From the NCBI GenBank assembly GCA_009936895.1, contig JAACDS010000345.1:1-6536 (forward strand): a stretch of 6,536 nucleotides of DNA, written 5' to 3'. Within the stretch, counting starts at the first letter, position 1. Every line of letters starts with the position of its first letter. A program made the translations under genes and the position numbers. Positions 1 through 6,536 of the stretch are shown in pieces. The notes below the pieces were generated by a model. That model saw only the letters and a list, made by a program, of their open reading frames with translations, was not told the DNA's origin and ran no database searches. Source of the DNA: Pseudomonadota bacterium. Lineage in GTDB: Bacteria > Pseudomonadota > Gammaproteobacteria > Pseudomonadales > Azotimanducaceae.

Positions 1-86
1 GGAGAGAGAGGGATTCGAACCCTCGAAGGTTTTAACACCTTACACGCTTTCCAAGCGTGCGCGATCGACCACTCTGCCACCTCTCC
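1..86 (-). tRNA. tRNA-Ser, anticodon GGA
   Basis: This is a serine tRNA for UCC/UCU codons, read on the minus strand. The 7-bp acceptor stem pairs 80-86 with 1-7 (one G-U pair). The anticodon stem is CACGC/GCGTG (43-47 with 55-59), and its seven-base loop TTGGAAA puts anticodon GGA at 50-52. A long variable arm (AAGGT/ACCTT) of the class II type typical of tRNA-Ser follows, and then the T arm with GGTTCGAATCC. Position 1 matches tRNA base 72, so the discriminator base and any encoded CCA lie outside the window. The gene sits about five bases downstream of the SRP RNA on the same strand, which suggests one precursor cut by RNase P. Confidence 0.97.
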
Positions 87-91
87 GAAAG

Positions 92-208
92 ATGGTGGCA
101 ACCCATCCAGCCTTACCCAAAGCCCGACGTCGCTGTTACCGTTGCTCCCTTCCAGGCCTGGCGGAGTTCACAACATGTCGCCTTCAGGGGACCAAGATGG
201 GTCACCAT
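92..208 (-). ncRNA. ffs: Signal recognition particle RNA (4.5S RNA, bacterial small type)
   Basis: This is the RNA core of the signal recognition particle. It binds Ffh and, through FtsY, targets nascent membrane proteins to the translocon. On the minus strand the diagnostic apical domain reads CCAGGCC-T-GGAA-GGGAGCA, with the GGAA tetraloop at 150-153 followed by the GGGAGCAACGG strand of the symmetric loop that Ffh binds. The ends close into a long helix: 198-208 (TGGTGACCCA on the minus strand) pairs with 92-105 (TGGGTTGCCACCA), with a small internal loop. The length of about 117 nt fits the small gammaproteobacterial form that lacks the Alu domain. Exact ends are estimated from pairing and may be off by several bases. 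No terminator is seen between this gene and the tRNA-Ser that follows. Confidence 0.93.
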
Positions 209-219
209 TGCGGTGCGAG

Positions 220-248
220 ATGCTAAAGGAAATGCTCATCAATTCCTA
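220..248 (-). promoter_or_regulatory. Candidate promoter for ffs and tRNA-Ser
   Basis: On the minus strand, TAGCAT (220-225) is a fair -10 box. Its predicted start, around 212-213, falls just before the inferred 5' end of the SRP RNA. A GC-rich stretch (CTCGCACC) follows the -10, as in stable-RNA promoters. The -35 at a 17-bp spacer is poor (TAGGAA, 243-248). The call rests mainly on position. Confidence 0.3.
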
Positions 249-370
249 CAGTGGATGGTCATTTAGTCGGGTATTCGCGGCCCAACTTTGAGAACCATCT
301 ACCTCGGCGGGTTGCGGATACCCGGCCATCAGGGTAAAAGCCAAAGACTCACAACAGATCCGGATCCAGC

Positions 371-1093
371 ATGCGCGACGACCATCGCCCGTATGCGCTC
401 AAAGTGCTGCTTGGCAAAATCGAGGCAGCGTGGGTGCATCACTTCATCAAGCCTCAGCTGGAGACTCTGGGCCATCATTCGATGATCATGAAGCCGTGGA
501 ATCTCAAGCTCTACGGCCGCAAGATCAGCTTCGGCACATCTGTTCATGTGATTACGGCACCCGATCGCACCGTCCGATTAACCACCTGGGCAATGCACGA
601 ACACCAGGGCCAGATTGACGTGGGTGATGCCGTCTTGATTTGTCCAGGCGTGCGGATCGACTCCGCTTGTGCGGTCACGATTGGTGAGAGCACCATGTTG
701 GCTGCAGGAGCCTACATCACCGACGCGGATTGGCATGATCTCTACGATCGTACAAAGGCGATTGGACACACCGCTGCGGTGACGCTAGAGCGCAACGTTT
801 GGATTGGTGACGGGGCAATCGTCTGCAAGGGCGTCCGCATTGGCGAGAATTCCGTCATCGGTGCAGGTTCCGTGGTCACTAAGGCCATACCCGCCAATGT
901 GATTGCTGCGGGCAACCCAGCCAAGCCCGTAAAATCGCTCGACGTTGACCGGCCACTAACGACCCGCCATGACATGCTGGCCAATGGCGCAGAACTGGCG
1001 CAGCAAATGGACGGCCTGGAGCGTTGGCTACGACAAGGCAACACGTGGTGGCGCTGGCTCCGCAGCAAGATCGCGCCGAATAAAAACGACTGA
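371..1093 (+). CDS. Hexapeptide-repeat (left-handed beta-helix) acyltransferase
   Basis: This 240-aa protein resembles trimeric acyltransferases of the maltose/galactoside O-acetyltransferase (LbH) superfamily, which move an acetyl or other acyl group from a CoA donor to a sugar or similar hydroxyl or amine. Hexapeptide turns run from about residue 82 to 182 (IDVGDAVLICPGVRI, VTIGESTMLAAGAYI, VTLERNVWIGDGAIV, IGENSVIGAGSVV), ending in the AAGNPAK motif. His122 in ITDADWHD is the likely catalytic histidine. The N-terminal 60 residues carry a MKPWNLKLYG segment that I associate with a subgroup of proteobacterial acyltransferases. The tail (about 205-240) is Trp/Arg/Lys-rich and may be amphipathic. 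There is no signal peptide. The start at 371 has only a weak ribosome site, but an in-frame stop at 335 leaves no ATG, GTG or TTG further upstream. A shorter start near residue 38 is possible. The acceptor cannot be told from the sequence. The gene converges on queF with a 12-base gap. Confidence 0.9.
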   Translation: MRDDHRPYALKVLLGKIEAAWVHHFIKPQLETLGHHSMIMKPWNLKLYGRKISFGTSVHVITAPDRTVRLTTWAMHEHQGQIDVGDAVLICPGVRIDSACAVTIGESTMLAAGAYITDADWHDLYDRTKAIGHTAAVTLERNVWIGDGAIVCKGVRIGENSVIGAGSVVTKAIPANVIAAGNPAKPVKSLDVDRPLTTRHDMLANGAELAQQMDGLERWLRQGNTWWRWLRSKIAPNKND

Positions 1094-1105
1094 GCTTCGC
1101 CAGCG

Positions 1106-1951
1106 TCACTGCCTGGACAGGCGACAGTGTTCTGTGGCCAGTGGTTCACTGGACCGGGTTGGACTGATGTCTAACCCGCCCCGCCGTAAAAAGCGGCCAC
1201 TGACCACCAAACTCTGGGGCTCGCAGATACCCCAAATATCAGCGTATATGCGCTCAATGGTGGTTTCATGGAACGCCTGATGCCCACGGTATGACACCAG
1301 ATATTTCAGCAACCCCTCATGGTCAATGGCCTTTCCGCGATAGCCAATCGAAAGAGATGCCCAATCCGGCTGCGCCGTGACAGGGCATAGGCTGCGAAAC
1401 AAGTGGCTCGTTAGCACCTCACTGATCGCCGTGTCGTCGGAAGAATCTTGACCCTCCGAACGTTTCAATTTCAACAGCTCAGGGTTGCGTCGGTATTCAT
1501 CAACAGCAACATCCAAGTCGTCCAAACATTGACCATCCAGAATCGCTACCTGCAAGGCAGTATCCGCTGGATCTATCAGTTCAATTGTTGCGACTGTTCC
1601 AAAGGCATCACCCAAGTCCGCGCTCAATTGCTCGCTGACCTGCTGATTGGATGTAAAGCGCGTCTGAGCGTAACCATTGAGGTAAAGCTTCATGGATTTG
1701 CTCTCAACAATATGCGTTGAGGCGGCATCTACCGTCAGACGCAGCACGGCGACCACGGGCTTGCCCTTCTCGTTTAGCCAAGAAAATTCATAACCTGTCC
1801 AAACGTCTTGTCCTACCCAGTCGCCAAATCCCGACACACCCACGGCCTCACGGCCCTCTTGTCTCGGCATAGGAAACAGGCGGTCTGGCGCGTAGCCGTC
1901 GGCATATTCCGCTGATTCACCCAATGGGCCCGTGTGCAGATCAACTGTCAT
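1106..1951 (-). CDS. queF: NADPH-dependent 7-cyano-7-deazaguanine reductase (QueF, two-domain type)
   Basis: QueF reduces the nitrile of preQ0 to the aminomethyl group of preQ1 with two NADPH, the last free-base step before Tgt inserts preQ1 into tRNA on the way to queuosine. The 281-aa length matches the long E. coli-type enzyme (about 282 aa), which is two tandem T-fold domains. Visible signatures are the QueF cofactor motif ESKSMKLYL (residues 83-91), LCPVTAQPDW with the nucleophile Cys189 and proton donor Asp196, HE at 228-229 for substrate binding, and RRGGLDISPTRS near the C-terminus. These residues keep the spacing of E. coli Cys190/Asp197/His229/Glu230. The protein is cytoplasmic. The ATG at 1949-1951 has an AAGGA ribosome site five bases upstream. 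No other queuosine gene is in the window, so it appears to be a stand-alone gene. Confidence 0.97.
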   Translation of the reverse strand: MTVDLHTGPLGESAEYADGYAPDRLFPMPRQEGREAVGVSGFGDWVGQDVWTGYEFSWLNEKGKPVVAVLRLTVDAASTHIVESKSMKLYLNGYAQTRFTSNQQVSEQLSADLGDAFGTVATIELIDPADTALQVAILDGQCLDDLDVAVDEYRRNPELLKLKRSEGQDSSDDTAISEVLTSHLFRSLCPVTAQPDWASLSIGYRGKAIDHEGLLKYLVSYRGHQAFHETTIERIYADIWGICEPQSLVVSGRFLRRGGLDISPTRSSEPLATEHCRLSRQ

Positions 1952-2120
1952 GTCATTCCTTCAATTCAACGGTGTTGCGCGGCGCTGCGTTCGACCATCA
2001 AAGTGTAAACGCATTATTCCGTCCACGGTCAAATGCGTCCTAGACCAAACCGAGCATTCAAAAATAGACCCGACTGGGGTGAAAGGTTTACTCTGCCCGT
2101 TTCCCGAAAAAAGTCTCCGC
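1952..2120. promoter_or_regulatory. Divergent intergenic promoter region, queF / AGCS symporter
   Basis: This 169-base gap lies between two genes transcribed away from each other, so it should hold both promoters. For queF (minus strand) a candidate is TTGACC (2027-2032) with TACACT (2002-2007), but the 19-bp spacer is long. For the symporter (plus strand) a candidate is TAGACC (2065-2070) with TTTACT (2087-2092), spacer 16 bp. Both are weak matches. I see no riboswitch-like fold and no clear operator. Confidence 0.35.
1957..1962 (-). promoter_or_regulatory. Ribosome binding site of queF
   Basis: On the minus strand GAAGGA lies five bases before the queF ATG, a good Shine-Dalgarno match that fixes this start. 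Confidence 0.7.
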
Positions 2121-3539
2121 ATGCTCGACACCATCCAGTTTATCACCACGCAATATGCCGCCTACGCTTGGGGGCCTTGGTTGCTCGTTTTATTGCTGGG
2201 TGGCGGTTTTTATTTCTTGGTGCGCTCAAAGTTCGCACCCTTTTTCTACCTTCGCCACGGCATTGATCTGATCAGAGGCAAATACGACAACCCCAACGAT
2301 CCCGGACACATCTCTCATTTCAGTGCGCTGACCGCGGGCATGGCAGGCACCATTGGCATGGGCAACATCGCCGGAGTCGCGTTGGCAATCCAGATCGGAG
2401 GGCCGGGCGCGATTTTTTGGATGTGGATGACGGCAATACTGGGCATAGCGACCAAGTTCTTCACCTGCTCCCTCGCGGTCATGTATCGCGGCTACGACGA
2501 TAAGGGCGAGCTTCAGGGCGGTCCCATGTACGTGATACGAGAAGCATTGCCCAAGCGCTGGCATTTCCTCGCCTCACTCTTCGCGGTCGTTGGCTTGGTC
2601 GGTTGCTTACCCGCGCTGCAAAGCAATCAGCTGATTCAAATCTTTCGTGATCTGGTAATGATCGAACAGGGCTTCCTCAGCCCTTCCGAAGACCCGCTTG
2701 TCTTCAACTTGATCAGCGGCACCATCCTTGCCGGCATCACTGGCGCGGTGATTTTTGGCGGTCTAAACCGTATTGCCGGCACCGCCCGGGTCTTGGTCCC
2801 CTTGATGACCGGTCTGTACTTGGTCACCGTCATGTTCGCCTTGTTGCTCAACATCAGCGCCATACCCGGGGCGCTAAGCCTCATTGTTAGCGATGCATTT
2901 ACCGGCGAGGCGGCGGCTGGCGGTAGCGTGTTGGCCGTGATTTTGTACGGCGTGCAGCGCGGGGCGTACAGCAACGAAGCCGGCATGGGCACCGAATCCT
3001 TGGTGCATGGGGCGGCGAAAACAAACGAACCCATTCGTGAAGGCTTAGTGGCCATGCTTGGTCCCATTATCGACACGCTGGTCGTGTGCACCGCCACGGC
3101 TCTGATGATTCTCATCGCCGGTACCTGGCAGAGTGATGCGTCTCAGGGTGTCACCCTGACGGCCAATGCCTTCTCTACCCTTCTTGGTCCTGCGGGCACC
3201 GTTGTGGTCTTCGTCTGCGTTCTTTGTTTTGCGACGACGACCATGTTCACCTACTCGTTTTATGGCTCTCAGTGCGCCAGTTTTGTCTTCGGCTCTAAGC
3301 ACGTCAACACGTACCGCATGGTCTTCGTTGTCTCCATCGTGCTGATTGCCATCATATCTATCGAGTCTGCAGTCAGTTTAATCGATGGGTCGTTTGCGCT
3401 GATGGCCATACCGACCATGGTGTCTGCTATCTGGCTCGCACCAAAAGTCTTACACGCCGCAAAGATCTACTTTGCCAAGCTCGACGCCGATGACGACACA
3501 CCCGATCCTCAAACCGAAATTAGCGAGCAACCCGCGTAA
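2121..3539 (+). CDS. Sodium:alanine/glycine symporter, AGCS family
   Basis: This 472-aa inner-membrane protein of the alanine or glycine:cation symporter family (APC fold) imports a small neutral amino acid with Na+. The whole length is hydrophobic, with about ten or eleven membrane segments. The first is at about 15-34 (YAWGPWLLVLLLGGGFYFLV). Family signatures follow: GMGNIAGVALAIQIGGPGAI (79-98) in the substrate/Na+ region, LQGGPMYVIREALP (131-144), RGAYSNEAGMGTESLVHGAA (280-299) and REGLVAMLGPIIDTLVVC (306-323). The first motif has GMGN where well-known members such as YaaJ have GTGN, which I take as a subgroup feature. The C-terminal 20 residues are acidic and probably cytoplasmic. ATG 2121 is chosen because the protein then begins directly before the first membrane segment. 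The frame is open further upstream, but that would add 63 polar, Arg-rich residues and overlap queF. The ribosome site is weak. Actual substrate is not determinable. The gene is likely co-transcribed with the alkylsulfatase 53 bases downstream. Confidence 0.95.
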   Translation: MLDTIQFITTQYAAYAWGPWLLVLLLGGGFYFLVRSKFAPFFYLRHGIDLIRGKYDNPNDPGHISHFSALTAGMAGTIGMGNIAGVALAIQIGGPGAIFWMWMTAILGIATKFFTCSLAVMYRGYDDKGELQGGPMYVIREALPKRWHFLASLFAVVGLVGCLPALQSNQLIQIFRDLVMIEQGFLSPSEDPLVFNLISGTILAGITGAVIFGGLNRIAGTARVLVPLMTGLYLVTVMFALLLNISAIPGALSLIVSDAFTGEAAAGGSVLAVILYGVQRGAYSNEAGMGTESLVHGAAKTNEPIREGLVAMLGPIIDTLVVCTATALMILIAGTWQSDASQGVTLTANAFSTLLGPAGTVVVFVCVLCFATTTMFTYSFYGSQCASFVFGSKHVNTYRMVFVVSIVLIAIISIESAVSLIDGSFALMAIPTMVSAIWLAPKVLHAAKIYFAKLDADDDTPDPQTEISEQPA

Positions 3540-3592
3540 CAAAAACCAAGTACTCGAACCAACCCGTTACAACAGCGACCAGAGTGAAGCTT

Positions 3593-5533
3593 ATGACCTA
3601 CAGCCCATTACCCGAGCATCTATCCCAACCCAAGCCAGCCACCGAACATACGAGCCAAGCCCAAGCGCGAGTTCAATCAGCGCTCAACTTTAGCGACCGG
3701 CAAAGTTTTGAGGACGCCAAACGCGGTTTCATCGCGAGTCTGGACCCAATCACCATCCGCCGGCCGGACGGGCATGTGACCTATGATCTCGAAGAACTTG
3801 ATTTTCTGGACGCCGAGGCTCCGGCTACGGTAAATCCAAGCCTGTGGCGCCAAGCGCAGCTCAACGCGCGGCATCACGGTTTATTCGAGGTTTGCGACGG
3901 CCTGTATCAGGTGCGCTCCTTCGACATCGCCAACATGACGCTGATCCGCGGCGACCGGGGCTGGATCATCATCGACCCGTTGACGTCGTCGGAATCCTCA
4001 GCAGCTGCACTGGAATTGGCCAACGAGCAACTCGGTGAACGACCGGTGGTGGCGGTACTAATCACGCACAGCCACATCGACCACTTCGGCGGGGTACTCG
4101 GCGTTGTCACCCAAGAACACGTGCTGTCCGGTGAAGTGCCTGTCATCGCGCCCAAGGATTTTGTCAACGAATCGCTGAATGAGAACGTATTGGCGGGTAA
4201 CGCCATGGGGCGGCGCGCCACCTACATGTACGGCAACCTGCTGAAACCATCCACCACGGGCTTTGTCACCACCGGCTTAGGCGCATCGCTGTCATTGGGC
4301 TCAACAGGCTTTATCGTACCCTCGGATACGGTCAGCGAGACCGGCGAAACCCGAACCATCGATGGCATCGAGATCGAGTTCCAAATGACCATGGGTACCG
4401 AAGCACCCGCGGAATTTGTCTTCTACCTGCCCAAGTTCAAGGCATTGTGCATGTCGGAGATCACCTCCCACCATCTGCACAACGTTTATACCCTAAGGGG
4501 TGCGCAAGTACGTGATGCTCTGGCATGGTCTGCGCAAATCAACGAATCCATTGAGCTGTTCGGCCATCGTTTGGACATACAGTTTGCTTCACATCACTGG
4601 CCCATCTGGGGTCAGGCGCGGGCCATAGAGTACTTGGAAAAACAGCGCGATCTCTACAAATACATTCACGACCAAACCCTAAGACTGGCCAATAAAGGCT
4701 TCAGCAAAGAAGAGATAGCCGAACGGGTCAGCCTGCCACCGAGTTTGGGGCAGGAATTTTACAATCGGGATTACTACGGCACCGTCCACCACAATGCACG
4801 GGCCGTTTATGTGAAATACCTTGGATTTTTCGACGGCAATCCCGCCACTCTTCATCAACTGCCGCCCACCGAACAGGCCTTTCGCTACCTGGATTACATG
4901 GGTGGCCCAGACGAAGTGGTTCGTAAGGCCAAGGATTCCTTTGCTGCGGGCGACTACCGCTGGGTTGCCGAGGTTCTCAATCATGTGGTGATGGCTGATC
5001 CAGAGCACATTGAGGGTCGGGCGCTGCTAGCTGACACCTTCGAACAATTGGGCTATCAGTCCGAATCAGCGCCTTGGCGTAACTTCTATCTTTGCGGTGC
5101 CTTGGAGCTGCGCAACGGCCTACCGGAATCCAAGCCCTTCGCCGCCAGTGGTGGTATCGCCGCGGGCATGCCCATCGAGAATTTTTTCCAAGTGCTTGCC
5201 GTGCGGCTGTTACCCGAAGCCGCCTTAGATTTGGATTTACGAATCGAACTGGTGTTTACCGATCTCGACAGCCGCTACCTGCTGAGCGTGCGTCACAGTG
5301 TCCTGAATTACTTTAAAGACGCGAAGCACCTGCAGCCTCAGGTTACCTTGACCATCAATTCGCTGGACTTCAAAAATCTGCTGACCGGAGCAACCGATGC
5401 CGCAGCACTACTGGACAACAAGCGGCTGGAAATCGACGGCGACGCCAGCCGTCTGTTGTCGCTGCGCGATCTATTCGACCAGTTCGTCAGACGCTACCCC
5501 TTGGTGACGCCGAGAGATCAAAGCCAGCGTTAG
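3593..5533 (+). CDS. Alkylsulfatase, SdsA1/YjcS-like, metallo-beta-lactamase fold
   Basis: The family hydrolyses primary alkyl sulfate esters such as dodecyl sulfate to alcohol and sulfate with a binuclear zinc site. This protein has 646 aa, close to P. aeruginosa SdsA1 (about 658). Three domains are visible: the metallo-beta-lactamase catalytic domain (about 90-335), the helical alkylsulfatase dimerisation domain (about 340-505), and an SCP2-like C-terminal domain (about 515-640) thought to help bind the alkyl chain. All zinc ligands are present: THSHIDHFGG gives His159, His161, Asp163 and His164, then Glu270 (GTEAPAEF), Glu289 (MSEITSHHLHN) and His334 (ASHHWPIWG). Every one is offset by ten from the SdsA1 ligands as I recall them. 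IDPLTSSES is the usual family motif. Unlike secreted SdsA1, the N-terminus is polar with no signal peptide, so a cytoplasmic site is inferred. ATG 3593 is preferred; GTG 3584 would add three residues. It probably shares an operon with the upstream symporter. Its stop lies one base from the convergent TRAP gene. Confidence 0.93.
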   Translation: MTYSPLPEHLSQPKPATEHTSQAQARVQSALNFSDRQSFEDAKRGFIASLDPITIRRPDGHVTYDLEELDFLDAEAPATVNPSLWRQAQLNARHHGLFEVCDGLYQVRSFDIANMTLIRGDRGWIIIDPLTSSESSAAALELANEQLGERPVVAVLITHSHIDHFGGVLGVVTQEHVLSGEVPVIAPKDFVNESLNENVLAGNAMGRRATYMYGNLLKPSTTGFVTTGLGASLSLGSTGFIVPSDTVSETGETRTIDGIEIEFQMTMGTEAPAEFVFYLPKFKALCMSEITSHHLHNVYTLRGAQVRDALAWSAQINESIELFGHRLDIQFASHHWPIWGQARAIEYLEKQRDLYKYIHDQTLRLANKGFSKEEIAERVSLPPSLGQEFYNRDYYGTVHHNARAVYVKYLGFFDGNPATLHQLPPTEQAFRYLDYMGGPDEVVRKAKDSFAAGDYRWVAEVLNHVVMADPEHIEGRALLADTFEQLGYQSESAPWRNFYLCGALELRNGLPESKPFAASGGIAAGMPIENFFQVLAVRLLPEAALDLDLRIELVFTDLDSRYLLSVRHSVLNYFKDAKHLQPQVTLTINSLDFKNLLTGATDAAALLDNKRLEIDGDASRLLSLRDLFDQFVRRYPLVTPRDQSQR

Positions 5534-5534
5534 A

Positions 5535-6536
5535 TCAGGCGGCTGTTGACGGCGCAAAGCGCTGCACGAGCAAACCTGCCGCCACCATCGCTACACCAAC
5601 CACCAGGCCGGCGGCGTTTGATGGTGGTTGAGCCAGCACCCAGTTCAGCTGGGGCATGGCGATCACCAGTCCGCCAAGGCCGATCAATAGCCGCACAAGC
5701 CCAGAATCCAGTCTGCCCAGGCCGGCAAGATAACCCTGCAATCCTGCGCAAATCAGCCAAACACCGAAGATCGCTTCCGCGAACACCTGAGCCGAGGCGT
5801 ACCAAGGTCCCTGCAGAATAAAAGCGACATCCAAGACAAAAATGAACGGAATGATGTAGATCACGCTGCCCAGGCGCATGGCCGCAAACCCGGTTTTCAA
5901 CGGGTTCGCTTCTGCAATGGAAGCCGCCGCATAGGCGCCCAATGCCACCGGAGGCGTGATATAGGACAGCATGGCCCAATACAAAATGAACAAGTGAACA
6001 CTCAGAGCATTCAGATCCTGACTCACCAAGGCCGGGGCAAGCACCACAGCCAGAAAGATGTAGGCCGCCGTCACCGTCATACCGATACCCAGAACAAAAC
6101 TGGTGATCGCTCCCATAAAGAGCAGCAAACCAATATCGTCCCCAGCCAAACTGAGCAGGTCGTTCACCAAGGTGCCGCTAAGCCCTGTCAGGGACAACGA
6201 ACCAACGATCAAACCCACACCGGCGAGAACCACCACCAGTTCGATAAGCAGTTTGCCTACGCCATACATCAAATCTACGGCTCCACTGAGATCTAGACGA
6301 TGCTTAGGCGAGAACTGGTTCAGCACCAACAGTGCTGCGGTTGCGTAATAGGGCGCAATGGATTCTTGCTGCAAAAAGATCAGCAAGAAAATCAGCAGAG
6401 CAAAAGCCCCCAAATAAAACCAACCCTCCGCAATGGTTTTAGCCAAGCTGGGTATGTCTTCTTCAGCCAGACCCACCACGTTTTCGCGACCGGCGTAGGC
6501 ATCAATCTGCAAGTACAAACTGGCAAAGTACAAAAA
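5535..6536 (-). CDS. TRAP transporter fused permease (DctQM-type), C-terminal part, cut by window edge
   Basis: This is the C-terminal 333 codons of an inner-membrane TRAP permease of the fused small-plus-large-subunit type, usually paired with a TAXI-family periplasmic binding protein and driven by an ion gradient. The frame is still open at the right edge, so the start and the N-terminal half are missing; the TTG at 6531-6533 is internal. Many hydrophobic segments are seen. Family marks are VLGIGMTVTAAYIFLAVVLA (about 147-166), the large-subunit signature that often reads MPTTAAY elsewhere, then HLFILYWAMLSYITPPVALG and an AMRLGSVIYIIPFIF segment. The last 90 residues form extra membrane helices (GLQGYLAGLG and LLIGLGGLVIAMPQLNWVLA). 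The substrate is unknown; C4-dicarboxylates or other organic acids are typical for the superfamily. Upstream partners, including a TAXI binding protein, would lie to the right of the window. Confidence 0.92.
   Translation of the reverse strand, partial: FLYFASLYLQIDAYAGRENVVGLAEEDIPSLAKTIAEGWFYLGAFALLIFLLIFLQQESIAPYYATAALLVLNQFSPKHRLDLSGAVDLMYGVGKLLIELVVVLAGVGLIVGSLSLTGLSGTLVNDLLSLAGDDIGLLLFMGAITSFVLGIGMTVTAAYIFLAVVLAPALVSQDLNALSVHLFILYWAMLSYITPPVALGAYAAASIAEANPLKTGFAAMRLGSVIYIIPFIFVLDVAFILQGPWYASAQVFAEAIFGVWLICAGLQGYLAGLGRLDSGLVRLLIGLGGLVIAMPQLNWVLAQPPSNAAGLVVGVAMVAAGLLVQRFAPSTAA
5597..5630. repeat. Inverted repeat near the convergent alkylsulfatase/TRAP junction
   Basis: CAACCACCA (5597-5605) and TGGTGGTTG (5622-5630) form a perfect 9-bp inverted repeat with a 16-base loop containing the palindrome GCCGGC. 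It lies inside the TRAP coding end, about 64 bases past the alkylsulfatase stop. The right arm region GATGGTGG (5620-5627) can alternatively pair with CCACCATC (5582-5589). No T-run follows, so an intrinsic terminator is not supported. It may shape the 3' end of the alkylsulfatase transcript or may be chance. Confidence 0.35.

Noticed and set aside
1..86. tRNA-Ser as an integration site for a mobile element
   Set aside because: There is no integrase gene and no duplicated tRNA 3' segment in the window. The 3' end of the tRNA faces out of the window, so this cannot be tested here.
215..370. Small gene between ffs and the acyltransferase
   Set aside because: The short open frames here lack a ribosome site and any recognisable composition, and one overlaps the SRP RNA. 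I see only probable promoter sequence.
742..1149. 135-codon minus-strand open frame
   Set aside because: It is opposite the acyltransferase hexapeptide region and has no recognisable domain; the plus-strand frame shows clear repeats and motifs.
1448..1720. 90-codon plus-strand open frame
   Set aside because: It is antisense within queF and has no recognisable features.
1932..2120. Upstream extension of the symporter frame to 1932
   Set aside because: It would add 63 polar, Arg/Lys-rich residues with no family resemblance, overlap the start of queF and remove the promoter region. ATG 2121 places the protein start directly before the first membrane segment.
1952..2120. PreQ1 riboswitch in the queF leader
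   Set aside because: PreQ1 riboswitches regulate queuosine genes in other groups, but I could not find the small pseudoknot pattern near the queF ribosome site.

Overview
This window looks like ordinary chromosome from a Gammaproteobacterium, probably free-living or aquatic. The evidence is a short SRP RNA of the 4.5S type, a long two-domain (E. coli-type) QueF with its Cys/Asp/His/Glu active-site residues in the E. coli order and spacing, and several transporters and catabolic enzymes. Base composition and codon use look even by eye. I see no insertion sequence, phage gene, CRISPR array or other clear sign of recent transfer. The taxonomic call is an inference from gene types, not from a search.

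Layout, left to right. Positions 1-86 hold a tRNA-Ser with anticodon GGA on the minus strand. Just upstream of it on the same strand, at about 92-208, is the signal recognition particle RNA (ffs). The two are only about five bases apart and probably share a transcript. A spacer of about 160 bases follows, then a plus-strand left-handed beta-helix (hexapeptide repeat) acyltransferase at 371-1093. It runs tail-to-tail into minus-strand queF (1106-1951), which makes preQ1 for queuosine tRNA modification. The 1952-2120 gap is a divergent promoter region for queF and for a plus-strand AGCS-family sodium:amino-acid symporter (2121-3539). A probable operon partner follows 53 bases later: an SdsA1/YjcS-like metallo-beta-lactamase-fold alkylsulfatase (3593-5533). 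One base beyond its stop, on the opposite strand, is the C-terminal part of a fused TRAP transporter permease (5535-6536), whose N-terminal part lies beyond the right edge.

How the genes fit together. The left end is housekeeping: protein targeting, serine tRNA and tRNA modification. The right half is nutrient acquisition: an amino-acid symporter co-oriented with an alkylsulfatase that can release alcohol and sulfate from alkyl sulfate esters, next to a TRAP uptake system. Cooperation between symporter, sulfatase and TRAP permease is only suggested by position. I found no convincing undescribed system. The points most worth a second look are the SRP RNA-tRNA tandem, the symporter-alkylsulfatase pairing with no signal peptide visible on the sulfatase, and two convergent gene pairs with almost no space for terminators.
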